Of a DNA stretch of 64,000 nt, positions 1 through 8,163 are shown in pieces. The notes beneath the pieces were generated by a model. That model saw nothing but the letters and a program-made list of their open reading frames with translations. It was not told where the DNA came from and ran no database searches. Both the position numbers and the translations under genes were made by a program. Location: NCBI RefSeq assembly GCF_006088715.1, contig NZ_CP030771.1, forward strand, positions 3,038,001 through 3,102,000, in the 5' to 3' direction. Position 1 is the stretch's first letter. Each line of letters opens with the position of its first letter. Source of the stretch: Streptomyces sp. YIM 121038. GTDB taxonomy: Bacteria; Actinomycetota; Actinomycetes; Streptomycetales; Streptomycetaceae.

Positions 1-1056
1 GAAGGTGATCGTCTCGTACGCGCCGAAGTCCCCGGTCTCGTAGAGGAGTCCGACGGCGTCCTCGTCGAGGCGCACGAGGTCGGAGTACGCGGCGGGCAGC
101 CCGTCGACGGTGTGCACGGGCTGCCAGGTGGTGCCGTCGTCGTCGCTCCTGTGGATGCTCATCCGGGCGCGGAAGCCGGGGTCGGCGGGCCCGGAGAAGA
201 GCAGCACGTCGGGGTCGCGCAGCTGGAGCACGCTGCACTCGACGACAGGTCCGGTCAGACAGGACTGCGGCCGGAAGGGCTTGACGAGGCTGGCGCCGCC
301 GTCGCGGGAGTGGGCGTCGGCGCGGTTGCCGGGGGCCGGCGAGTCGTTGCGGGTGTTGAAGTACACGCGGCCGTCGGGGAGTTCGGCGGCGGTGGTCTCG
401 TTGACGTTGATGTAGCCGTTGGTGTTGTCGTCGACGTAGCCGATGCGCCAGGTCTGGCCGAGGTTGTCGCTCAGCAGGCAGTGCCCGCCGTTGTACTTGC
501 CCTCGGTGCCGGTGTCCGTGCCGGTGGGCGGCAGCGAGTGGTTGGCGGGGACGACGATCCGGCCGCCGCCGAGCTGGATCGCGTGGCCCGGCGTGGTCGC
601 GTACCAGCGCCAGTCGGCCCGCTTCACCTGCTTGGTGATCTCCCGGGGCACCGACCAGGTGAGGCCGTCGTCGTCGCTGTGCTGCACCCAGACCCTGCGG
701 CCGTCCGCCGGGGTCACCTGGCCGCGCCGGATGGCGTCCTCGGAGGCCGCGGCCGCGTTCCTGACCTGGACGAGCAGGACCCGCCCGGTGTCGAGGACGA
801 CGGGCGCCGGATTGCCCGCGAGGTCCGTGCCGTTGGCGCCGACGACCTGGAGCGGGCCCCAGGTGCGGCCGCCGTCGGTGGACCGTTTCAGCACGATGTC
901 GATGTTCCCGAAGTCCTCCTGCGACCCGACGCGGCCCTCGCAGAAGGCGAGGACGGAGCCGTCGTGCGTGACGACGACCGCCGGGATGCGGAAGCTGGCG
1001 TACCCTTCGCGGCCCGCCCGGAACGGTACGGACGCCTCAACTGTCTCCACTGCCAT
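1..1056 (-). CDS. Exo-alpha-sialidase (GH33), 3' end outside window
   Basis: The reverse strand reads open from an ATG at 1056 to the window edge, giving 352 residues with the C-terminus missing. Residues 22-25 are the FRIP motif carrying the first arginine of the sialidase triad. Four Asp boxes (S/T-x-D-x-G-x-T-W type) follow, the first at 59-66 (STDGGRTW), then HSDDDGLTW, SDNLGQTW and RSDDDGTTW. The ETTAAEL segment and a YSDL segment sit where the catalytic Glu and nucleophile Tyr are expected. Such enzymes release terminal sialic acids from glycoconjugates. No signal peptide is visible at the N-terminus, so a cytoplasmic or non-classically exported form is possible. A purine-rich stretch (GGGGAAGGGGCGGGG) just upstream could serve as ribosome site. 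The gene is divergent from the one at 1137. Confidence 0.85.
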   Translation of the reverse strand, partial: MAVETVEASVPFRAGREGYASFRIPAVVVTHDGSVLAFCEGRVGSQEDFGNIDIVLKRSTDGGRTWGPLQVVGANGTDLAGNPAPVVLDTGRVLLVQVRNAAAASEDAIRRGQVTPADGRRVWVQHSDDDGLTWSVPREITKQVKRADWRWYATTPGHAIQLGGGRIVVPANHSLPPTGTDTGTEGKYNGGHCLLSDNLGQTWRIGYVDDNTNGYINVNETTAAELPDGRVYFNTRNDSPAPGNRADAHSRDGGASLVKPFRPQSCLTGPVVECSVLQLRDPDVLLFSGPADPGFRARMSIHRSDDDGTTWQPVHTVDGLPAAYSDLVRLDEDAVGLLYETGDFGAYETITF

Positions 1057-1136
1057 CCCCGCCCCTTCCCCACCTCGGGGGAATTCGGAGTGAACTGCGG
1101 CTGTACGAATGACTTGTTGAGGCAGTATGCGCCTCC

Positions 1137-1748
1137 ATGGACGCGGTACGGGTCGCGCTGCTGCGCGAAGTTCTGAACGGCACCGAATGGCCGGACGCCA
1201 CGCGCCGCTTCGCCGGGGCGCTGCGCGCCGGTGTGGTGCCGCACGGCGGGGGCCTGCTCCTGGTGGGCACGCACGAGTACGAGCCGTGGCATCTGGCCGC
1301 GCACCTCACGGACGAGGCCGCCTGGTCCGGCACGCCCGAGCTGACGCCCACGCTCGTGCGCCACCGGCCGCGGGCGGGGGCGCCCGCGCACCTGTCGGTG
1401 GGGCTCGGCCGCGTCGAGGCCGCGCGGCGCGGCGAGACGCTGCTCGTGGTCGCGCCCGGCACGCCCGCGCCGGAGCTGCTGTCCCGCGTCCACGACGCGC
1501 GGCGCGCGGGCGCGACGGTCTTCGCGCTCGGCCCGGACACGGGCGCGGGCGACGAGCTCGGGGCGCTCGCCCACGAGGCGCTCACCGTGCCGCGCACCGG
1601 GGACCTCGACCTGGACACGGTCCAGCACCTGGTGAGCGCGGCGACGGGCGAGAACAGCCTGCCCGCGCCCCGGGGCCGCCGCCGCGTGCGCGACCGCCTC
1701 TCGCGGCTGGCGGACCAGCTGACGGCTCCGCCGTCGACGCGGTGGTGA
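1137..1748 (+). CDS. Conserved protein of unknown function, SIS-like
   Basis: This 203-residue soluble protein has no family I can name with certainty. The central segment around residues 98-135 (ETLLVVAPG..., then ARRAGATVFALG) resembles the second half of a sugar-isomerase (SIS) fold, where a strand-Gly turn is followed by an 'ARRAGATVFAL' helix-strand. The C-terminus is basic and Arg-rich. The ATG at 1137 has no Shine-Dalgarno sequence, so the mRNA may be leaderless. It starts 80 bp from the divergent sialidase gene; if the SIS resemblance is real, a link to amino-sugar handling is conceivable, but that is inference. Confidence 0.6.
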   Translation: MDAVRVALLREVLNGTEWPDATRRFAGALRAGVVPHGGGLLLVGTHEYEPWHLAAHLTDEAAWSGTPELTPTLVRHRPRAGAPAHLSVGLGRVEAARRGETLLVVAPGTPAPELLSRVHDARRAGATVFALGPDTGAGDELGALAHEALTVPRTGDLDLDTVQHLVSAATGENSLPAPRGRRRVRDRLSRLADQLTAPPSTRW

Positions 1749-1749
1749 G

Positions 1750-1779
1750 CCCCCCCCCGGGGGGCGCCCCTCGGGGGCG
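1750..1779 (+). terminator. GC-rich hairpin after the SIS-like gene
   Basis: Immediately after the TGA at 1746-1748 there is a run of nine C followed by six G (1750-1764), then a small perfect hairpin, CGCCCC (1765-1770) with GGGGCG (1774-1779). There is no U-tract, as is usual for Streptomyces terminators. Confidence 0.4.
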
Positions 1780-1837
1780 ACTGGCGTTCGAGAAATCGTT
1801 TGCACGACGGCATTCGCGCCGCTGACCATGTCCCCTT

Positions 1838-3100
1838 GTGAAACGAATCGCCGCGATACTGCCCGACCTCTCCCCCTGGCGCTCAAGCCGGGACTTCCGG
1901 CTCCTGTGGGTCCAGGGCCTGGTCACCTACTTCGGCAGCTTCATGGCACTGATCGCCCTGCCGCTCCAGATCAAGGACCTCACCGACTCGCCGCTCGCGG
2001 TGGGGGCGATGGGCGCGGTCGAGCTGGTCCCGCTGATCGTCTGCGGCCTGTACGGCGGGGCGCTCGCCGACGCGGTGGACCGGCGCAAGGTGATCCTCCT
2101 GACGGAGGCCGCGCTCGGCGTGCTCGCCCTCGTCCTGTTCGTCAACGCGCTGCTGCCGCAGCCGCTCCTGTGGCCCCTGTACCTGGTGGCGGCCGGGGTC
2201 TCCGGGCTCGCCGGGCTCCAGCGCCCGGCGCTCGACTCGCTCCTCGCCAGGATCGTGCCGCACGACCAGCTGACGGCCGCCGCCGCGCTCAACTCGCTGC
2301 GCTGGAACGTCGGTGCCATCGCCGGGCCCGCCCTCGCCGGTGTCGTCGTGGCCTACGCCGGGCACGCCAGCGCGTACGCCGTCACGGTCGTCGGCTTCGC
2401 CGTCTCCGTGGCGCTGTGCACCCGGCTCTCGCCCGCGCCCGCCGCGCACGGCGCGCAGAAGCCGTCACTGCGGGGGCTCGCGGAGGGGGCTCGGTACGCG
2501 TGGTCGCGGCCCGTGCTCCTCGGCACCTACGCCATCGACGGGGCGGCCATGGTCTTCGCCTTCCCCAACACGATCTTCCCGTTCCTCGCGGACGACCTGG
2601 ACGCGAGGTGGTCGCTCGGCCTGATGTACGCCGCCGGGGCCGTCGGGTCGCTGCTCCTCAGCCTCACCAGCGGGTGGACGTCGCGGGTGCGGCGGCACGG
2701 GGTGCTCGTGGTGTGCGGGGCGGCCGGGTGGGGGCTCGCCATCACGGCGGCGGGGCTCCTGTCGAACGTGTGGCTCGTCCTGGCCGCCCTCGCGCTCGCC
2801 GGGGCGGGCGACATGCTCAGCGGTCTGGCCCGCAGCACCATCTGGAACCAAACCATCCCCGACGAGCTGCGCGGGCGGCTCGCCGGGATCGAGGTCCTCT
2901 CCTACAGCGTCGGGCCGCAGCTCGGGCAGGTGCGGGCCGGGGCGGCGGCCGGGTGGACGGGCACGCGGTCGGCCATCTGGTCCGGGGGGCTCGTCTGCGT
3001 GGGCGCGGTGGGCGCGCTGTGCGCGGTGCTGCCTTCGCTGCTCTCCTACGACTCGGCCACGGACGAGGACGCCACCCGCCGCCGGGTCGCTGCCGCTTAG
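1838..3100 (+). CDS. MFS transporter, EntS-like (MFS_3)
   Basis: A 420-residue polytopic membrane protein with about 12 hydrophobic segments. The N-terminal RDFRLLWVQGLVTYFGSFM pattern and the ALADAVDRRKVI loop between TM2 and TM3 are typical of the MFS_3 branch that contains the enterobactin exporter EntS. LQRPALDSLLARIVPHDQL and the GPALAG turn of TM5 also fit. The GTG at 1838 is the chosen start; it lacks a clear ribosome site. Members export small molecules by proton antiport. The neighbouring iron island makes a siderophore or metallophore substrate an attractive guess, but no iron box is visible in front of this gene. Confidence 0.82.
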   Translation: MKRIAAILPDLSPWRSSRDFRLLWVQGLVTYFGSFMALIALPLQIKDLTDSPLAVGAMGAVELVPLIVCGLYGGALADAVDRRKVILLTEAALGVLALVLFVNALLPQPLLWPLYLVAAGVSGLAGLQRPALDSLLARIVPHDQLTAAAALNSLRWNVGAIAGPALAGVVVAYAGHASAYAVTVVGFAVSVALCTRLSPAPAAHGAQKPSLRGLAEGARYAWSRPVLLGTYAIDGAAMVFAFPNTIFPFLADDLDARWSLGLMYAAGAVGSLLLSLTSGWTSRVRRHGVLVVCGAAGWGLAITAAGLLSNVWLVLAALALAGAGDMLSGLARSTIWNQTIPDELRGRLAGIEVLSYSVGPQLGQVRAGAAAGWTGTRSAIWSGGLVCVGAVGALCAVLPSLLSYDSATDEDATRRRVAAA

Positions 3101-3130
3101 CCTGGACGGTACGGGCCGGGCCTTGCTGCG

Positions 3131-3301
3131 GCCCTTGCCTCAAGGGTTGCTCGGCACCTGGGGCCGTGCCGATGGCCCCCCGCGGGAAGCCGGGCCGCGT
3201 GCCGCCGGGGTCGGGCCCCTGCTTCAACGGTTGCTCGGCACCTCTGCGCTGTGCCCACCCGTCCCGCCCTGCGGGACGATTGCCCACAGCGGGGAAGCCG
3301 G
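3131..3301. repeat. Two diverged copies of an intergenic repeat
   Basis: A 29-bp segment at 3131-3159 recurs at 3215-3243 with four mismatches; both contain TTGCTCGGCACCT. Each is followed by a GGGAAGCCGG tail (near 3184 and 3292). Within the second copy, CGTCCCGC (3260-3267) and GCGGGACG (3271-3278) form a perfect 8-bp hairpin that may end the MFS transcript. Confidence 0.75.
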
Positions 3302-3360
3302 GGGCGGGTCCGTGGTGCCGCGCTGCGCGCGGCCGGGGCGGGCCCACCCGCCCGCCCACC

Positions 3361-3630
3361 CGCAAGCGCTCCGCGTCGGGCCCGGCCGCGCAACGCCGAG
3401 GAGTTCCGGGTGGGCGGGTGGGAGATCCCGCCGCGGTAGCGGCGGAGCCACCCACCGGGCCGCGAGCGCACCGCGTCGGGGCCGAGCCCGGCAACGCCGA
3501 GGAGATTCGGGTGGGCGGGTGGGAGATCCCGCCGCGGTAGCGGCGGAAACCACCCACCGGGCCGCAAGCGCACCGCGTCGGGGCCCGGCCGCGCAAGGCC
3601 GAGGCGCTACGGGTGGGCGGGCGGGAGGGG
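3361..3630. repeat. Tandem ~100-bp intergenic repeat, 2.7 copies
   Basis: Copies run 3361-3460, 3461-3562 and a truncated third one from 3563 to about 3630. Each starts CGC(A/G)AGCGC and contains a perfect hairpin, CCGCCGC-GGTA-GCGGCGG, flanked by GGGTGGG and CCCACCC. The outer GTGGG/CCCAC arms can extend the stem. No credible reading frame spans the block, which together with 3131-3301 fills the 556-bp gap between the MFS gene and the small gene at 3657. Confidence 0.8.
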
Positions 3631-3656
3631 CTCCGCGCAGCGGGGGCCCGGTGGGG

Positions 3657-3890
3657 TCAGGGGTTGGGCCGGTCCGGGTCACCGGTGGCGTCGTGCCAGC
3701 GAGGGTCCGTGTCCCAGTCCAGGTTCCGCTCCGCCGCCGTCTCCATCGCGTGGGTAGCCTCCTCCCGGGAGGCATAGGGCCCGAACCGGTCCTTGCCGGG
3801 GCACTCCGGGCCCTCCTCGACCTTCTTGTGCTCCAGGCAGTAGTACCACTCGCCCGGTTTCCCGGCGGTCCGCTTCTTGAACAGCGCCAT
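3657..3890 (-). CDS. Small conserved Streptomyces protein, Cys/His-containing
   Basis: This 77-residue protein starts at the ATG at 3890 ([11 protein letters not shown]). It has a compact core, [22 protein letters not shown], in which C-x2-H and a second Cys twelve residues on could bind a metal. A helical [13 protein letters not shown] segment and an acidic, Pro-rich tail follow. I recognise it only as a small protein of unknown function. It is divergent from map with 70 bp between the starts. Confidence 0.7.
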   Translation of the reverse strand: MALFKKRTAGKPGEWYYCLEHKKVEEGPECPGKDRFGPYASREEATHAMETAAERNLDWDTDPRWHDATGDPDRPNP

Positions 3891-3960
3891 GGCCACAGCT
3901 CCCGTCTCCCCCGCTCTCTCCCGCCATGCTGCCCCATCCGGGCTCGTTAGACTCGCTGGC

Positions 3961-4818
3961 ATGTCTGGCCAGTCACTGCTCGTACCAGGGGAGCTCTCTC
4001 CCACCCGTTCCGTGCCCGGGAACATCAGGCGCCCGGAGTACGTCGGCAAGCCCGCCCCGACGCCGTACACCGGGCCGGAGGTGCAGACCCCGGAGACCGT
4101 CGAGCTGATGCGCACGGCGGGCCGCATCGCCGCCCGCGCGATGGAGGAGGCCGCGAAGGCCATCGCTCCGGGCGTGACCACCGACGAGCTCGACCGCATC
4201 GCGCACGCGTACATGTGCGACCACGGCGCCTATCCCTCGACGCTCGGCTACCGCGGCTTCCCGAAGTCGCTGTGCGCCTCGGTCAACGAGGTCATCTGCC
4301 ACGGCATCCCGGACTCCACCGTCCTGCGCGACGGCGACATCGTGAACCTCGACGTCACCGCGTACATCGGCGGCGTGCACGGCGACAACAACGCGACGTA
4401 CCTGGTGGGCGACGTGGACGAGGAGTCGAGGCTCCTCGTCGAGCGCACCCGCGAAGCCCTGCACCGCGCCATCAAGGCCGTCAAGCCCGGCCGTCAGATC
4501 AACATCATCGGCCGCGTCATCGAGTCGTACGCCAAGCGCTTCGGCTACGGCGTGGTCCGTGACTTCACCGGCCACGGCATCAACACGTCGTTCCACTCCG
4601 GCCTGATCGTCCCGCACTACGACAGCCCGCACGCGACCACGGTCATCCAGCCCGGCATGACGTTCACGATCGAGCCGATGCTGACGCTGGGGACGCACGA
4701 GTACGACATGTGGGACGACGGCTGGACGGTCGTGACCAAGGACCGCAAGCGCACCGCGCAGTTCGAGCACACGCTCGTGGTGACGGACAGCGGGACGGAG
4801 ATCCTCACCCTGCCGTGA
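3961..4818 (+). CDS. map: Type I methionine aminopeptidase
   Basis: The 285-residue enzyme removes the N-terminal methionine from nascent proteins. The start at 3961 ([12 protein letters not shown]) gives the usual actinobacterial N-terminal extension with a proline-rich linker before the pita-bread fold. All five metal ligands are in place: Asp131 (NLDVTA), Asp142 (GDNNAT), His205 (GHGI), Glu238 (IEPML) and Glu269 (FEHTL). The substrate-binding histidine lies in CHGIP. It stands as a single gene ahead of heme oxygenase; tandem repeats at 4840-4883 separate the two. Confidence 0.95.
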   Translation: MSGQSLLVPGELSPTRSVPGNIRRPEYVGKPAPTPYTGPEVQTPETVELMRTAGRIAARAMEEAAKAIAPGVTTDELDRIAHAYMCDHGAYPSTLGYRGFPKSLCASVNEVICHGIPDSTVLRDGDIVNLDVTAYIGGVHGDNNATYLVGDVDEESRLLVERTREALHRAIKAVKPGRQINIIGRVIESYAKRFGYGVVRDFTGHGINTSFHSGLIVPHYDSPHATTVIQPGMTFTIEPMLTLGTHEYDMWDDGWTVVTKDRKRTAQFEHTLVVTDSGTEILTLP

Positions 4819-4839
4819 ACCGGACGGGCGGGTAACGTT

Positions 4840-4883
4840 TTTACCGACAGAGCGTCGGGAATTTACCGACAGGGCGTCGGGAA
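4840..4883. repeat. Two tandem 22-bp units upstream of heme oxygenase promoter
   Basis: Units 4840-4861 and 4862-4883 are identical except for one A/G change. Each starts TTTACCGACAG and contains an inverted repeat CCGAC-N5-GTCGG. The array ends 4 bp before the predicted -35 hexamer of the heme oxygenase promoter. The 22-bp period, two helical turns, puts both sites on the same DNA face, as expected for an activator or repressor array. Confidence 0.75.
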
Positions 4884-4887
4884 CCGG

Positions 4888-4916
4888 TTGACTTAGGTAA
4901 GCCTAACTTGCATGAT
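4888..4916 (+). promoter_or_regulatory. Heme oxygenase promoter with iron box
   Basis: TTGACT (4888-4893) and CATGAT (4911-4916) are 17 bp apart and fit a housekeeping sigma promoter. The spacer holds a DmdR/IdeR-type iron box at 4893-4911, TTAGGTAAGCCTAACTTGC, whose left half matches the consensus well. Bound Fe-DmdR would block RNA polymerase, so the gene should be expressed under iron limitation. Confidence 0.8.
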
Positions 4917-4967
4917 CGGTGCTGGCCACACTGGTTTTCCGCCCCTCTCGGCACCCGGAGGTCCCGC

Positions 4968-5654
4968 ATGGACTCGGCGATCCCTCAGCCCACCGCCCCG
5001 CTTTCGTTCTCGACGCTCATCCGCACCGCGTCCCACGAACAGCACACGGAGGCGGAGACGTCGACGTTCATGAGCGACCTGCTCGGCGGCCGCCTGGGCG
5101 TGGACGCGTACGCGCGCTACACGGAACAGCTGTGGTTCGTCTACCGCGCCCTGGAGGACGGCACCGAGGCCCTGCGCGACGACCCCGTCGCGGGGCCGTT
5201 CGTACGGCCCGAGCTGCTGCGCGTCGCCGAGCTGGAGCGGGACCTCGCCCATCTGCGGGGCCCGGAATGGCGCGAGCGGGCCACCGCGCTGCCCGCGACG
5301 GCCGCGTACGCGGCCCGGGTCGAGGAGTGCGCGCGGACCTGGCCCGGCGGATACGTCGCCCACCACTACACCCGCTACCTCGGGGACCTCTCCGGCGGAC
5401 AGATCATCCGGGGCCGGGCCGAGAAAGCCTGGGGCTTCGCCCGCAAGGGCGACGGAGTCCGGTTCTACGTCTTCGAGGGGATCTCCAACCCGGCCGCGTT
5501 CAAGCGGGACTACCGCGAGCTGCTCGACGGGATCGAGGTCACCGTGCCCGACGAGCTGGAGCGGCACCGGATCGTCGACGAGTGCAAGCGGGCGTTCGCC
5601 CTGAACACGGCCCTGTTCCGGGACCTCGCCACCGAGTTCCCGCACGCGGCGTAG
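4968..5654 (+). CDS. hemO: Biliverdin-producing heme oxygenase
   Basis: The 228-residue all-helical enzyme opens the heme ring to biliverdin, CO and Fe(II). His26 in EQHTEAE fits the proximal heme ligand, and residues 139-145 are GDLSGGQ, the flexible glycine-rich distal helix of the HO family. The YTEQLWFVYRALE segment is also typical. The ATG at 4968 is chosen because CGGAGG lies 6-12 bp upstream. It is preceded by an iron box and sits a few kb from the HtaA/HmuTUV heme uptake genes, so it is the likely intracellular step of heme-iron use. Confidence 0.92.
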   Translation: MDSAIPQPTAPLSFSTLIRTASHEQHTEAETSTFMSDLLGGRLGVDAYARYTEQLWFVYRALEDGTEALRDDPVAGPFVRPELLRVAELERDLAHLRGPEWRERATALPATAAYAARVEECARTWPGGYVAHHYTRYLGDLSGGQIIRGRAEKAWGFARKGDGVRFYVFEGISNPAAFKRDYRELLDGIEVTVPDELERHRIVDECKRAFALNTALFRDLATEFPHAA

Positions 5655-5695
5655 CCCTCTGACCGGGCCGGGCAACCGCATTTTCGCGCTGCGCG

Positions 5696-5721
5696 CTCGT
5701 CCTCAAACGCCGGACGGGCTT
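5696..5721. repeat. Dispersed repeat, CTCAAACGCCGGA family
   Basis: The core CTCAAACGCCGGACGGGCT between heme oxygenase and the convergent PhzF gene recurs near 26830, inverted near 26885, and near 60505. It is an intergenic dispersed repeat that may help end transcription. Confidence 0.7.
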
Positions 5722-5761
5722 GATGCTCCGGCAGCGCGAGGTCCGGGTGACCCGGCCCCGT

Positions 5762-6499
5762 TCAGGCCGACGGCCAAGTGGCGTGCGACGGCAGGGACAC
5801 GCGGCCGCCCACATCGATGAGGTCGTCGGGGCCCGGTGCCGTGATGATCTGGGAGCCGCGCCCCTGCGTGATGTTGAGGGCCCGGCCCAGCTGGTGCGTG
5901 AGCAGGAGGGCCGCCGCCCCGGTGGCCTCGTCCTCGCGGATGCCGTCGTTGCGCCCGGGGAAGCCCCGCGCCCGCACCCGCCCCGCGGCCTCGTCCTCCC
6001 ACGCCCAGGCGTAGATCCACTCCCCGGCGGGCGGCACCGCCAGCGCCTCCACCTCGGCCGCCGAACCGTACGCGCGCAGCGTCCGCGGCGGCGCCCACCG
6101 CGCCCGCGCCGCGATCCAGGTGAACTCCCCGTCCTGCCGGGCCTCGACGACCCCGGCCTCGGTGACGAGCTCGGGCACGTCGAGCAGCCAGGCCGCGCCG
6201 AGGCAGGGGTATCCGGCGAAGGGCAGCCGTGTGGTGGGCGTGTAGATGTCGATGTGCCCGCGCTCGGGATCGTCGACGAACACCGTCTCGCTGAAGCCGA
6301 GTTTCCCGGCAAGCTCCTGCCGCGCCTCGCGCGCGGGCACGCGGCCGCCGTTCCTGACGACCCCGAGCTCGTTGCCGTACCGGCCGTCGGGGCCGCAGAA
6401 GACCCGCAGGACGTCGACTCCGGCGTGTACGTCGGTCCCGACGGGCACGCCGGTCCCGTCCGCCGCGCCGGGTGCGCCCGGCCGCTGTTCTTCGGTCAT
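5762..6499 (-). CDS. PhzF family isomerase/epimerase-like protein
   Basis: A 245-residue protein of the PhzF/DapF-like fold. Near the N-terminus YGNELGVVRNG replaces the common GNPLAVV loop, and FSETVFV carries the expected catalytic Glu. RLPFAGYPCLGAAWLL and EDEATGAAALLL match the conserved FAGHPTLG and DPATGSA segments. Substrates of most family members are unknown; phenazine PhzF isomerises a dihydro-anthranilate. The ATG at 6499 is preferred over a TTG four codons upstream; neither has a clear ribosome site. The gene lies between heme oxygenase and the HtaA genes, but nothing shows a heme role. Confidence 0.85.
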   Translation of the reverse strand: MTEEQRPGAPGAADGTGVPVGTDVHAGVDVLRVFCGPDGRYGNELGVVRNGGRVPAREARQELAGKLGFSETVFVDDPERGHIDIYTPTTRLPFAGYPCLGAAWLLDVPELVTEAGVVEARQDGEFTWIAARARWAPPRTLRAYGSAAEVEALAVPPAGEWIYAWAWEDEAAGRVRARGFPGRNDGIREDEATGAAALLLTHQLGRALNITQGRGSQIITAPGPDDLIDVGGRVSLPSHATWPSA

Positions 6500-6515
6500 T
6501 CGGGCATTCAAGCAT

Positions 6516-6543
6516 CCGGCGCCGCACGGACGTGCGGCGCCGG
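6516..6543 (-). terminator. Perfect 12-bp hairpin after the HtaA gene
   Basis: CCGGCGCCGCAC (6516-6527) pairs perfectly with GTGCGGCGCCGG (6532-6543) around a 4-nt loop. It follows the 3' end of the HtaA gene at 6592 and precedes the PhzF start, so it probably ends the htaA transcript. Confidence 0.7.
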
Positions 6544-6591
6544 AGAAGGAGTTGGGGTCGTCACACCCCGGCCCGGGTCAGGCCGGTGGCG

Positions 6592-8163
6592 TCACGCCCG
6601 CGCGCCGTGGCCGGGGTGGTGCCGCCGCGCCGCGTACACGGCGCCCGCGCCGGCCGCGACCACCGCGCCCGCGATCCCGAGCAGCGCGCCCGAGGGCGTG
6701 TCGGAGCCGGTCTCCGCGAGGGCCCCCGTGTCGTCGCCGACCGAACCGCCGCCCACGGACCCGGCGGGCACGGCGCCGCCGCCCGTGCCGGACGCACCGC
6801 CGGAGCCGGAGGACCCCACCGAGCCGGACGGGCCGGCCGCGCCGGAGGAGCCGGAGGAGTCAGCGGCGGCGGGCGGGATGCTCGCCCGGTCGGACAGGGT
6901 GAGCGCGACGGTCACCGGGTCGACCGGGTCGCCCGCCTTGTAGGGGGAGCCCACTGTGTCGTTGGCGAACTGGCGCGCGCCCGCGGCCGTGAACTTCGCG
7001 GGGACCTTGCTGAGGAGCACCACGTCGTTCTTGGCGGCGTACGAGACACGGGACAGGTCGAGCGTCGCGAACTTCACGTCGTCACGGGTGCGGCCCTGCG
7101 CCTTCACGTCGGCGTACAGCGTGCCCTTCTTGCCGCTCGCCTTGACCCTGAGGTCGCTGAACGTCATGTCGATGCCGTGTCCCGAGTACCGGAACCGCAC
7201 GCTGCCGCCGAAGGAGGCGTCCACCGTCTTGGCGCTCGCGTTCCACTTCGCCTTCGCGTACGGGAAGTCGAAGCCGTGGGACTTCTTCTTGGCGCCACCG
7301 GCCGTCGTGATCTTGCCGCCGGAGGAGATGTAGCGGCGGAAGCTCTCCTTCATGCCCCACGACATCTTGCCGCCGACGACCTTCTTGGGCTTGGCGGCGG
7401 TCGGGGTCGGCTTGGGCTTCGGCTTGGGCTTCGGCTTGGGCTTCGTGGGGGTCGACGGGGTCGGCTTCGGCTTCGTGGGGGTCGACGGGGTCGGCTTCGG
7501 ATCGGGGCCGGGGACGGGCGCGCCGGGCTTCACCGTGAGGGTGGCGGGGTCGAGCACCTCGCCCTTGCGGTACATGCCGTTGAAGGCCTTCGCGCCCTTG
7601 GCGGTCAGCTTCGCCGGGACGTCCTTGAACGTCACCGCGCCGCCCTGGCCGTGGCCCGGCCGGATGCCGTCGAGGTCGAGGGTGGCGAGGTCGATGTCGT
7701 TCTGCTTGGCGCCGTTGAGGGTGACGTCCGCCCGGACGGCGCCGGTCCTGCCCTTGGTGCGCACCTTCACGTCGGCGATGGTGATGTCGAATTTGTGCAG
7801 CTGGGAGGTGAAGCGGACGCCGCCCTTGAAGGAGGTCTTCAGGGCGTGGTCGCCCACGTCGTACGTGCCTTTGGCGCCGCCGAAGGTGAACACGCCGTTG
7901 CGCGGGGCCTGCTGGGCGCCGCCGCTGGTGGTGATCTTCCCTTGCGCCATGCCGACCACGTAGCTGCGGAAGCTCTGCTTGAAGCCCCAGGTCAGGGTGC
8001 CGTCCACGATGCTGTACGCGGGCGGCGCCTGCGGGGAGCCGACGGCGGGCTCCGCGGCGGGCTCGTCGGCGGCGAACGCCGGCAGGGTGAGCGCGCTCGC
8101 GCCGAGCGTGACGGCCGTGGCGACGGCGGCCGCGCGGACTATGGGGCGGCGGGGGGCAGCCAT
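6592..8163 (-). CDS. HtaA-domain heme-binding surface protein with LAETG anchor
   Basis: The 523-residue protein is exported and cell-envelope bound. Residues 1-32 form a signal peptide ending PAFA-AD. Two HtaA domains follow (about 50-210 and 265-425), each starting with a (T/S)WG(F/M)K-x-SFR-x-Y motif. A Pro/Lys/Thr linker made of repeats joins them. A Ser/Gly-rich spacer ends in LAETG, then a transmembrane helix and an RRHHPGH tail: a sortase signal of the LAxTG type seen in Streptomyces. HtaA domains take heme from hemoproteins and pass it to HmuT. A GGAG lies 9 bp before the ATG at 8163. It is downstream of, and probably co-transcribed with, the second HtaA gene. Confidence 0.88.
   Translation of the reverse strand: MAAPRRPIVRAAAVATAVTLGASALTLPAFAADEPAAEPAVGSPQAPPAYSIVDGTLTWGFKQSFRSYVVGMAQGKITTSGGAQQAPRNGVFTFGGAKGTYDVGDHALKTSFKGGVRFTSQLHKFDITIADVKVRTKGRTGAVRADVTLNGAKQNDIDLATLDLDGIRPGHGQGGAVTFKDVPAKLTAKGAKAFNGMYRKGEVLDPATLTVKPGAPVPGPDPKPTPSTPTKPKPTPSTPTKPKPKPKPKPKPTPTAAKPKKVVGGKMSWGMKESFRRYISSGGKITTAGGAKKKSHGFDFPYAKAKWNASAKTVDASFGGSVRFRYSGHGIDMTFSDLRVKASGKKGTLYADVKAQGRTRDDVKFATLDLSRVSYAAKNDVVLLSKVPAKFTAAGARQFANDTVGSPYKAGDPVDPVTVALTLSDRASIPPAAADSSGSSGAAGPSGSVGSSGSGGASGTGGGAVPAGSVGGGSVGDDTGALAETGSDTPSGALLGIAGAVVAAGAGAVYAARRHHPGHGARA
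7400..7500 (-). repeat. Coding repeats for the Pro/Lys linker
   Basis: A 30-bp unit occurs twice without change at 7441-7470 and 7471-7500 and encodes a PTPSTPTKPK-type block. Shorter 12-bp units encoding KPKP repeats lie at about 7400-7440. The tract is the inter-domain linker of the HtaA protein and is prone to length change by slippage. Confidence 0.8.

Noticed and set aside
112..1176. Rightward open frame of 354 codons over the sialidase gene
   Set aside because: It is the antisense shadow of the sialidase frame; the product is Val/Gly/Ala-rich low-complexity sequence without domains, while the reverse strand gives clear Asp boxes and FRIP.
3224..3950. Open frames across the repeat block 3131-3630
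   Set aside because: They consist of repeated GGRVGDPAAVAAE-like peptides made by the tandem DNA repeats and have no start context.
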